This document shows, piece by piece, positions 8,621 through 15,430 of a stretch of 64,000 nt of DNA; the first letter of the stretch is position 1, and each line of letters starts with the position of its first letter. Source of the stretch: an uncultured Prevotellaceae bacterium. GTDB taxonomy: Bacteria > Bacteroidota > Bacteroidia > Bacteroidales > Bacteroidaceae. Location of the stretch: assembly GCA_902781315.1 (NCBI GenBank), contig CACZIT010000005.1, positions 58,986-122,985 on the forward strand, read 5' to 3'. Below the pieces are notes generated by a model that had not been told where the DNA came from, did no database searches, and saw nothing but the letters and a program-made list of their open reading frames with translations. The translations under genes and the position numbers were made by a program.

Positions 8621-10036
8621 TTGACTCAAGCCGACCGATATTACGAGAGCGACGAATTCAGGGAACTCCTCCAGCGCTACGAGACTGCACAGGCCGAAGG
8701 CCGCAGCATCTACCTGGAGCCTGACGAAATTGCCGACATTGCCGAGTATTACCAAATGCTCGGCAATGACGTCAATGCCACTGCCGCTGCCGACTATGGC
8801 CTCACCATATTTCCCGCCTCGGCCGTGCTACTGGCCGTACGCGCCCGCCTGGCCCTCATTGCGGGCGACATCAGCCAGGCACGTCATTACGCCAGTCTGA
8901 CCGACGACACCACGTCTCCCGACTATCACTACATCACGGCCGAGATTCTCATCGCCGAGGGAAAGCCCGACGAGGCCGACCGCTATCTCACAGGCATCCT
9001 CGACTCGCTCTACGACGACGAGCGCGAAGACTTCATCATCGACGCCACTGGCATCTTTGCCGACTATCAGCAGTGGGAACTGGCCTACCGCTGGCTGCAA
9101 CTCTCCACCGATTTCGACGCCGCCGACTACAAGGAACTGCGCGGACGCATTGCCATGAACCGCGGCAACTACGAGGAGAGCGAGCGCATCTTCAACGAAC
9201 TCATCGACAGCGACCCCTACTCCACTCCTTACTGGAACCACTTGGCTTCCACGCAACTCATGCATGGCAACATTCGCGACTCCATCCAGAGCAGCGAGTT
9301 TTCCATCGCCATCAATCCCGACGACGCCGAGGCCATCCTCAACAAGGCCAACGGGCTCTTCAGCCTGGGCAACTACCACGACGCACGCGAGTTCTACCGC
9401 CGCTATGCCCAGCTCTATCCCGGCGAAGAAACAGGCGAACTCTATCAGGGCATCTGCTGCATGAACGAGAACCTCATCGACGAGGGCATCGACCACCTGC
9501 GGCGCGCCGAGCAGGTCGTGAAGCCCGGCACCGCCGGCCAACTCGACATCTATCAGGAACTGGCCTTCGCCCTCTCGCAGAAAGGGCTGACCGACGAGGC
9601 CCTCCACTACCTCGACCTCATGGCCCGCTCGCCGCTGGCCGATGAGTGCGAAGTGCTCGTCATGCGCGGCCACCTGCTCATCGAGAGCGGGCGCTACGAC
9701 GAGGGACAGCGCTGCTACAGCCGCGCCATCAGCCAGTCGAAGGCAGCACCACGCATCCTGCTGCGCATCGCCATCTCCATCTACGACCTCGGCTTCTACC
9801 AGCAGTCCTACCGCATGTTCCAACTCCTCCATGAGACCTCCGACCAGACGCGCACCGACGGCTATGCCTACGAGGCACTGTGCTGCCACGCCCTCGGACG
9901 TCGCGACGAGTTCATCGAGAACGTACGTCTGGCCTGCGAGAAGAATCTTGCCGAAGCCCAGCTCGTGCTTTCCGAACTCTTCCCTCCCGACGTAGAAGCG
10001 AAGGACTACTACAATTATTTAATAAGTAATGAATAG
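8621..10036 (+). CDS. Tetratricopeptide-repeat protein
   Basis: About 471 residues, almost wholly helical TPR-like repeats (for example NHLASTQLMHGNIRDSIQSS and AEAILNKANGLFSLGNYHDA). No signal peptide or catalytic domain is seen, so it is probably a cytoplasmic scaffold of unknown partner. The start is uncertain: the first in-frame ATG is about 45 residues into the repeat region, so I use the TTG at 8621, just after glnS; the frame is also open upstream into glnS. Composition is rich in Asp, Glu and Tyr. It is probably co-transcribed with glnS and the DedA gene. Confidence 0.82.
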   Translation: MTQADRYYESDEFRELLQRYETAQAEGRSIYLEPDEIADIAEYYQMLGNDVNATAAADYGLTIFPASAVLLAVRARLALIAGDISQARHYASLTDDTTSPDYHYITAEILIAEGKPDEADRYLTGILDSLYDDEREDFIIDATGIFADYQQWELAYRWLQLSTDFDAADYKELRGRIAMNRGNYEESERIFNELIDSDPYSTPYWNHLASTQLMHGNIRDSIQSSEFSIAINPDDAEAILNKANGLFSLGNYHDAREFYRRYAQLYPGEETGELYQGICCMNENLIDEGIDHLRRAEQVVKPGTAGQLDIYQELAFALSQKGLTDEALHYLDLMARSPLADECEVLVMRGHLLIESGRYDEGQRCYSRAISQSKAAPRILLRIAISIYDLGFYQQSYRMFQLLHETSDQTRTDGYAYEALCCHALGRRDEFIENVRLACEKNLAEAQLVLSELFPPDVEAKDYYNYLISNE

Positions 10037-10048
10037 TTAAAAAAGAAA

Positions 10049-10687
10049 ATGGAATTCTATCAGTTCATCCTCGAACATCTCAACTACTATTGGATTTGGT
10101 TCCTCATGCTTCTCGAGAGCACCGTCATCCCCGTGCCCTCTGAGTTCGTCGTGCCGCCAGCCGCCTACTTCGCTGCCGGCGGCCATCTCGACGTGTGGCT
10201 CGTCATCCTGGCCTCCACGCTCGGTGCCGACTGCGGAGCCACCATCAACTACTTTGCAGGCCGCTATCTGGGCCGCCCCATCATCTACCGCTTTGCCAAC
10301 AGCCGCTGGGGCCACCTCTGCCTGCTCAACCAGGAGAAAGTGGAGAAGAGCGAGCGCTACTTCAACCGCCACGGCATCGTGGCCACGCTGACCGGACGCT
10401 TCGTGCCCGTCATTCGCCATCTCATCTCCATTCCTGCCGGTATGGCACGCATGGGCTACTGGAAATTCCTGCTCTACACCACCATCGGCGCCGGACTCTG
10501 GCACTCGGTGCTCGCCGCCCTGGGCTGGTACATGCACACCATCGTGCCGCAGGAGCAACTCTACGACAGCCTGACCCGCTACGGCCACTACATCAAGATT
10601 GTCATCCTGGGCCTCGTGGCACTCGCAGCCATCATCCTCGTGGCACGCCACTATCTGAAAAAATCCGACAAAAAGACCTCCGCGTGA
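10049..10687 (+). CDS. DedA-family membrane protein
   Basis: 212-residue inner-membrane protein of the DedA (SNARE-associated/VTT) family, implicated in membrane homeostasis and in lipid (undecaprenyl phosphate or phospholipid) translocation. It has the N-terminal ESTVIPVPSE motif and the conserved GRFVPVIRHLISIPAG segment with the essential arginines, plus four to five membrane segments. It ends in a basic tail (KKSDKKTSA). It starts 12 bases after the TPR gene and is followed by a strong terminator. A second, distantly related family member is at 53979-54431. Confidence 0.9.
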   Translation: MEFYQFILEHLNYYWIWFLMLLESTVIPVPSEFVVPPAAYFAAGGHLDVWLVILASTLGADCGATINYFAGRYLGRPIIYRFANSRWGHLCLLNQEKVEKSERYFNRHGIVATLTGRFVPVIRHLISIPAGMARMGYWKFLLYTTIGAGLWHSVLAALGWYMHTIVPQEQLYDSLTRYGHYIKIVILGLVALAAIILVARHYLKKSDKKTSA

Positions 10688-10718
10688 AACATTGAAATAG
10701 AAGCGTGAAACACTCACA

Positions 10719-10752
10719 AGCCCCCTCATCCGGCCGGATGTGGGGGCTTTTT
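10719..10752 (+). terminator. Rho-independent terminator after the glnS operon
   Basis: AGCCCCC pairs with GGGGGCT, an inner CATCCGG/CCGGATG stem extends it, and a T-run follows at 10748-10752. It marks the end of glnS-TPR-dedA. Confidence 0.9.
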
Positions 10753-10758
10753 CATGGT

Positions 10759-10912
10759 TCCAGACCCTCCGTACCAAAGCTCCAGACCCACTAAACCTAT
10801 GGTCCAGACCCTCTATCTCAATGAGCTGTATGCTACAACTCATTGAGTTACATACTCCAGACCATAGGTCTATAGCCTCTATATCTATGCTCTACATACT
10901 CTAAACGTAAGC
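10759..10912. repeat. 22-bp-period tandem repeat array A (diverged units)
   Basis: TCCAGACCC starts at 10759, 10781 and 10803, exactly 22 bases apart, and a fourth TCCAGACC copy is at 10856, out of that phase. TACATACTC recurs at 10849 and 10893 (two periods). Splitting at 22 bases from 10759 gives seven related units to 10912; units with weaker likeness (three beginning with AAC) may continue to 10978. Two inverted pairs are nested in the array: 10817-10825 with 10839-10847, and 10795-10804 with 10860-10869. It is non-coding and lies after a terminator. Confidence 0.65.
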
Positions 10913-10968
10913 AACAGAAGGCCTTAAATAGCTAAACGCCTGAACCACAATAAGTTAACAAACCACCC

Positions 10969-10986
10969 GAAATACGGCCGTATTTC
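10969..10986. other. 18-bp perfect palindrome in the tamL 3' gap
   Basis: GAAATACGGCCGTATTTC is a perfect palindrome followed by a run of A then T. The remainder of the gap (10987-11133) holds nothing else I can support. It could be a protein-binding site or part of a transcription end for tamL; neither is shown. Confidence 0.4.
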
Positions 10987-11133
10987 CAAAAAAAAATTTT
11001 TCAATCGAAAATATTCAATTCTACAAGGGGGTTAACAGGCAAGTTTTCTTGACATTTTGCATCGCTGAAAGGGTGACAAGAAGGCAATAATAGAGTGACA
11101 AGCCTTCAGGCAAAGGACACATGAGAGAAAGAA

Positions 11134-13362
11134 TCAGAAGGGAAGTCCTACGGCGAAATGGAACTGGAAGTCGCGGCTGAAGCGGGGATGCAGGATGGCA
11201 TAATGCTCGTGGGCGTCGCGGTAGGCGGGGTTGATGGCCTTCATGCCCATGTCGAAACGCAGGATGAAGTAGTCGAAGTTGAGGCGCAGGCCCAAACCGT
11301 AGGCCACGGCCAACTGCTCGTAGAACTTGTCGAGGCGGAACTGTCCGCCGGGCTGTTCGGCATAGTTGCGCAGCGTCCAAATGTTGCCCGCATCGATGAA
11401 GGCAGCTCCATTGAACTTCCAGAAGAGGAAGGTGCGGTATTCGAGGTTGAGGTCGAGCTTCATATCGCCCGTCTGGTTGATGAAGTCGATGCGGCCGTCG
11501 GTACCACGGAACGAGCCCGGTCCCAATCCGCGCACGCTCCATCCGCGCACCGAGTTGGCACCGCCCGAGAAGTAGCGCTTCTCGAAGGGCAGCACGGTGC
11601 TGTTGCCGTAGGGCCAGGCAATGCCGAAGTCGGCATGCGCCACGAGTTGGTTGTGGGTGTCGAACTGCCACAGGTGAGTGTAGTCGAAGTCGAACTTCAC
11701 GTATTGGGCATAGGCAATACCGAGGAACGTGTACTGCCCATTCTGGTTCTGATGGAACCGGGCGGCATGTGAGACGGCCGAGAGCAGATTGCCCGAGGTT
11801 TCGACGTTGGCACGCAGGGCGTGGTGGCCGTGGGTGTAGGTCAGGCCGAAACCTATCTTCATGATGAGCAGGTCCTCGTAGTTATAGCGCAGGATGGCAT
11901 TGCGATTGCTGACGCTGTCAAGGTATTCGCGCTTAAACGTATCGCTGATCTTGGGCATGTGGACGTAGTTCAAGTCGAGCAGGTCGAAGCGATACTGCAA
12001 GTGGCGGTCGGGATGGTTCCAACGGTAACGCCAGGCAGTTGAGAAGACGCGACGATGGAACTCGGGCCGGTTCTGCAGGTCGTAGGTCAGCGAGATTTCG
12101 CTGGTGGCAGTGCTGCGGCGGGTGAAGTTGCGGGAGAGGAAGGGCGCCACCATGCGTGGGAAGACGAGTTTGGTCTCCAGGCCATATTCCTCGTAATCTT
12201 CGTTCTGATAGCCCTCAAGTCCGGTAATGGCCTCGAAGGCGGCACGTAGCTGTACGCTGAGCACCTCGGAACCGCGGAAGAGGTTGCGATTCTCGTAAGT
12301 GAGCGACGCTGCGGCACCAAAGTCGCCTGCGGTGTTGGTGCCCTCGGGCTGGAAGGCCAGCGTGGAAGGCTTGTTCATCGTGAGTTGAATGTCGCAATCC
12401 AAAAGGCCGTCGCCCTCGGTGGCAGAGTCGGCCAGCGTGTCGGCAGGCACCTCAGTGTAGCGGATGTTTGTGTACTTCACGGCTTGCAGGCGCGAGAAGT
12501 TATTGTAAGTGCGCTGCAGGTCGGCACTGCTGAAGGGCTGTCCGGGCTGTATGGCAGTGTTGTTCTCCAGCGTCTTGCGGCGCAGTCCGCCTCCCAGGAA
12601 GCGCACGTTGCGCACGGTGAACTGCGGATGCTGCTGTTCGGGCGAGGAATTGTTGGCGCGGTAACGTGCCAGATGGAGCGTCAGGTCGATTAGGTTGCTG
12701 CCTGATGCCGAATCGGCTGAGAACGAAATAAAATCTTTGTTGAAACGATAGTAGCCACGGTTCAACAGGAACGTGGTCAGTCGTTTGCGCTCGGCATCGA
12801 GGCGGTCCACGGTGAACGGGTCACCCTCGTGCAAGGCAAGGCTCTTGTTGTCTTCGCGCTCCAGAAGCTGGGCTATGCGCTCGTCGCTGATGTCGTAGCT
12901 GACGTGGCGAATGTCGTAAGGTGGTCCGGGATGGAGCGTGTAGATGGCTTTCAGCTTGCGGCCCTTCACCTTTGTCGTGAGTTCGGCGTCGGAATGCAGA
13001 TAGCCCATGTTGCGCATGGCGGTGCGCAGGTCGTCCAGCGAGCGTTGCGCCTGAAGCGTGTCGAAAAGCACGGGAGCCTCGCCGATGCGACGCAGCGTGC
13101 GGTTGACCCACTTCGTGGTGTCGCGACCGGAGAGCGAGTAAGTGCCAAGGGGAATCTTGAACAGCGAAAACCATTTGCTGTTGGCTTTCTGCTGGATGTA
13201 GGGTTCAAGGCGCGACACGTTGAAGCCCTTCGGCTCCGACTTGATTTCGACGGCAGTGAGCATATGCTCGCCTTCCGGCACAAACTTTGTGGCGGAACAC
13301 GCCGTCAGGACTATCGCGACGACTCCGAGTAGCGCTGTCTGAAACCCTTTGTAATGATTCAC
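11134..13362 (-). CDS. tamL: TamL: lipid-anchored TamA/BamA-family outer-membrane protein
   Basis: 742-residue Omp85-superfamily protein. The N terminus is a lipoprotein signal ending in LTAC (Cys22), then POTRA-like domains (about 30-280) and a C-terminal D15/BamA barrel with the conserved FSGGANSVRGWSVRGLGPGSF segment near the end. This combination is the TamL form known in Bacteroidota, thought to act with a TamB-like protein in envelope assembly or lipid transport. No tamB is next to it here. The start codon is GTG at 13360-13362. It is divergent from a TrmH-type methylase, a pairing I recall from other Bacteroidota. Confidence 0.85.
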   Translation of the reverse strand: MNHYKGFQTALLGVVAIVLTACSATKFVPEGEHMLTAVEIKSEPKGFNVSRLEPYIQQKANSKWFSLFKIPLGTYSLSGRDTTKWVNRTLRRIGEAPVLFDTLQAQRSLDDLRTAMRNMGYLHSDAELTTKVKGRKLKAIYTLHPGPPYDIRHVSYDISDERIAQLLEREDNKSLALHEGDPFTVDRLDAERKRLTTFLLNRGYYRFNKDFISFSADSASGSNLIDLTLHLARYRANNSSPEQQHPQFTVRNVRFLGGGLRRKTLENNTAIQPGQPFSSADLQRTYNNFSRLQAVKYTNIRYTEVPADTLADSATEGDGLLDCDIQLTMNKPSTLAFQPEGTNTAGDFGAAASLTYENRNLFRGSEVLSVQLRAAFEAITGLEGYQNEDYEEYGLETKLVFPRMVAPFLSRNFTRRSTATSEISLTYDLQNRPEFHRRVFSTAWRYRWNHPDRHLQYRFDLLDLNYVHMPKISDTFKREYLDSVSNRNAILRYNYEDLLIMKIGFGLTYTHGHHALRANVETSGNLLSAVSHAARFHQNQNGQYTFLGIAYAQYVKFDFDYTHLWQFDTHNQLVAHADFGIAWPYGNSTVLPFEKRYFSGGANSVRGWSVRGLGPGSFRGTDGRIDFINQTGDMKLDLNLEYRTFLFWKFNGAAFIDAGNIWTLRNYAEQPGGQFRLDKFYEQLAVAYGLGLRLNFDYFILRFDMGMKAINPAYRDAHEHYAILHPRFSRDFQFHFAVGLPF

Positions 13363-13365
13363 GGC

Positions 13366-13374
13366 GCAAAATTA
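13366..13374 (-). promoter_or_regulatory. -7 box abutting the tamL start
   Basis: On the minus strand this reads TAATTTTGC, a TAnnTTTG match, only 4 bases before the GTG start codon. If used, the transcript would be leaderless. Other similar boxes occur in the tandem repeats further upstream (13451 and 13526), which could be alternative promoters. Confidence 0.5.
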
Positions 13375-13450
13375 CGAAAAATTGAGAGCAGAACAAAAGA
13401 AACGTGTTTATTTTTTATGCCGAAATGGAATAAGTTCGCGACTTTTGTCG

Positions 13451-13599
13451 CAAAATTACGGATAAGTGAGTGAAAAACCAAATATTATTTGAGTTTTTCC
13501 GAATGAAAGTAATTTCGACGAATGTCAAAATTACGAATAAGTGAGTGAAAAACCAAATATTATTTGAGTTTTTCCGAATGAAAGTAATTTAGGCGAAGA
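13451..13599. repeat. Tandem 75-bp intergenic repeat (two units plus diverged third)
   Basis: Unit 1 (13451-13525) and unit 2 (13526-13599) are almost identical; both run from CAAAATTACG through AAGTGAGTGAAAAACC and TTTTTCCGAATGAAAG. A diverged third unit begins at 13600 and ends near 13672. A related copy lies at 60910-61036. On the minus strand each unit contains a TAATTTTG promoter-like box. It is non-coding and lies between divergent tamL and the methylase gene. Confidence 0.85.
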
Positions 13600-13706
13600 C
13601 AAAATGACGAATAAGTATGCGAAATGCAAAAAGAAAAGCAATGTTTCGTTTTCATTTCCGAGCGAAAGAAGTTAAAGAAGTTAAAGGAAAGATGCTTTTT
13701 TGAAAA

Positions 13707-13741
13707 AACTCTAAACTCTCAACTCTAAACTCTCAACTTTT
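13707..13741. repeat. 7-bp low-complexity repeat
   Basis: Five consecutive heptamers alternate AACTCTA and AACTCTC and end AACTTTT, directly before the methylase promoter box. The same words appear at 46165-46210. Confidence 0.8.
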
Positions 13742-13744
13742 TAG

Positions 13745-13753
13745 TACCTTTGC
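13745..13753 (+). promoter_or_regulatory. -7 box abutting the TrmH-type gene
   Basis: TACCTTTGC lies only 5 bases before the ATG at 13759. With the usual start site 5-7 bases past the box, the mRNA would be leaderless or nearly so. The TTG inside this box is therefore unlikely to be the translation start. Confidence 0.6.
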
Positions 13754-13758
13754 AACCG

Positions 13759-14529
13759 ATGATCAGCAAAGCGAAACTGAAATACATACGCTCGCTGGAG
13801 CAAAAGAAATACCGTCGGCAGGAGGGCGTCTTCGTGGCCGAAGGTCCGAAGGTGGTGGGCGACCTGCTGGCCGTGGCTCCCGCCCGCGAGGTGTTTGCCA
13901 CGCGTGAATGGATCAGCCAACAGTCTGCCAACACTTCGGCACAACGATGGGGAACGCTGACGGAGGTGAGCGACGACGAACTGCGGAAACTGAGTTTCCT
14001 GCAACACCCGCAGCAGGTGCTGGCGGTGTTTGAGACGGCGCTGCCCCACCCCAGCACGGCCGACGACGAACTGCGACTGGCGCTCGACGGCGTGCAGGAT
14101 CCCGGCAATCTCGGTACCATCATCCGCATTGCCGACTGGTTTGGCATTGGCACCATCTACTGCAGCCTCGACACGGCCGACGCCTACAATCCGAAGGTGG
14201 TGCAGGCAACGATGGGGAGCATTGCGCGCGTACATATAATATATACCGACCTCTCGACGCTCATCGACTCGCTGCCTGCGGGGACTCCCGTCTACGGCAC
14301 GTTGCTCGACGGCGACGACATCTACCGGCAGACGCTGTCGGCGCGAGGACTCATCGTCATGGGCAACGAGGGGAAAGGCATCTCGCCTGCCATTGCTGAC
14401 AAGGTGACACATCGGCTACTCATCCCAAACTACCCCGAAGGTCGTGAGACGGCCGACAGCCTGAACGTTGCCATTGCCACAGCTATTACCTGTGCCGAGT
14501 TCAGACGGCAGGCTCATCGCCCAATCTAA
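13759..14529 (+). CDS. TrmH/SpoU-family RNA 2'-O-methyltransferase
   Basis: 256-residue SPOUT methyltransferase using S-adenosylmethionine to methylate ribose 2'-OH in rRNA or tRNA. An N-terminal substrate-binding domain (YRRQEGVFVAEGPKVV) is followed by the knot with LALDGVQDPGNLGTIIRIAD, VMGNEGKGIS and the final SLNVAIATAI. These are the three SpoU motifs. The RNA target cannot be told from sequence. I start at ATG 13759 because upstream codons fall within the promoter box. It is divergent from tamL. Confidence 0.9.
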   Translation: MISKAKLKYIRSLEQKKYRRQEGVFVAEGPKVVGDLLAVAPAREVFATREWISQQSANTSAQRWGTLTEVSDDELRKLSFLQHPQQVLAVFETALPHPSTADDELRLALDGVQDPGNLGTIIRIADWFGIGTIYCSLDTADAYNPKVVQATMGSIARVHIIYTDLSTLIDSLPAGTPVYGTLLDGDDIYRQTLSARGLIVMGNEGKGISPAIADKVTHRLLIPNYPEGRETADSLNVAIATAITCAEFRRQAHRPI

Positions 14530-14550
14530 AAAACAAAACAACGAAACAAC

Positions 14551-15354
14551 ATGAAACAGGAACTTTATAAGACCCGTAGTGCTGCCGCCTGTGTGAAGGC
14601 TGGCAACAAATTCTTCAATGCCAACCTGAGCCGCATGGTGCGCAGGCTGTGGTTGCCTGCGCTGTGTGTGTCGGTTGCCACTGGCTGCTGCTACGTGCCC
14701 TATGTGCGGTTTGTCAGCCCGCTGCTGATTCTCTTGGCAGGAGTTTGGATGGCCACGCGGGTGTTTGCCTTCTTCAACGAAAAAGACTCGCGCGCCAACC
14801 TGACGAAAGTGCTGAAGCTGCTGTTGCTCAGTTTGCTCCTCAACTTTGCCGCCGGTGCCATCGGAGGCTTCGTCTGGGGACTCTTTGCCTCGGTACCGTC
14901 GCTGGCGCCCTACACGCTCTACGCACTCGGGGCCGTTGCGCTGCTCTTCATGCTGGTGGCAGTGGTGTTCGGACTGCCTTACTACTTCTTCGTCATGAAA
15001 TATATCGTGGAAGACATCAGCATCAAGAAATCGTTCTGGCCGTCGCTGAAAAAAGGGCTGCGCCACTGGGGCATGCTGTTTGTTCTCTTTCTCATCACGG
15101 GCCTCATCCTGACCTTCATTGCCCTCATCGCCCTCATGCCACTGATTGTGCTGAGCATTGCCCAAAGCCTCTCGATGCAAGGTCTGATGATGGGCGACGC
15201 CGCAGGGCTGCCTGCCTCGTTTGTTTGGCTGATGGCTGCCACCATTGCACTGACAACGCTGCTCATGCTGCTGCTCGAGATGTGGTTTGTCTCGGTACTC
15301 TACTATGCCTACGGCTCCATTGAGCAGCAGGAAGCCGAGCGAAAGGCGAAATAA
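14551..15354 (+). CDS. Polytopic membrane protein of unknown function
   Basis: 267 residues with about five to six predicted membrane segments: two near residues 30-70, one near 90-115, one near 125-150, one near 170-205 and one near 220-250. The N terminus is basic and soluble (MKQELYKTRSAAACVKAGNK) and the C terminus is charged (EQQEAERKAK). I recognise no conserved domain with certainty; it looks like the loose group of DUF-type integral membrane proteins common in Bacteroidales. It starts 21 bases after the methylase gene and may share its transcript. clpC begins a new transcription unit 76 bases downstream. Confidence 0.75.
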   Translation: MKQELYKTRSAAACVKAGNKFFNANLSRMVRRLWLPALCVSVATGCCYVPYVRFVSPLLILLAGVWMATRVFAFFNEKDSRANLTKVLKLLLLSLLLNFAAGAIGGFVWGLFASVPSLAPYTLYALGAVALLFMLVAVVFGLPYYFFVMKYIVEDISIKKSFWPSLKKGLRHWGMLFVLFLITGLILTFIALIALMPLIVLSIAQSLSMQGLMMGDAAGLPASFVWLMAATIALTTLLMLLLEMWFVSVLYYAYGSIEQQEAERKAK

Positions 15355-15359
15355 AAAAG

Positions 15360-15376
15360 TTGGCACGCTTTTTGCT
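15360..15376 (+). promoter_or_regulatory. Sigma-54 (RpoN) -24/-12 promoter before clpC
   Basis: TTGGCACG at 15360-15367 and TTGC at 15372-15375 match the RpoN consensus TTGGCACG-N4-TTGC, with exactly 10 bases between the GG and GC pairs. The predicted start is near 15387, 44 bases before the clpC ATG. No TAnnTTTG box is evident in this gap. RpoN promoters need an enhancer-binding activator, which I do not see in the window. Confidence 0.7.
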
Positions 15377-15430
15377 TTTTTGTTTCAGGAGATATTATCA
15401 GTATTAACGAGGTATTAGCACTTTTCAAGA

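Noticed and set aside
15360-15376. Terminator half as explanation of the clpC upstream TGGCACGCTTTTT
   Set aside because: The true terminator at 53923 has a paired arm; here no complementary arm exists, while -24/-12 spacing is exact.
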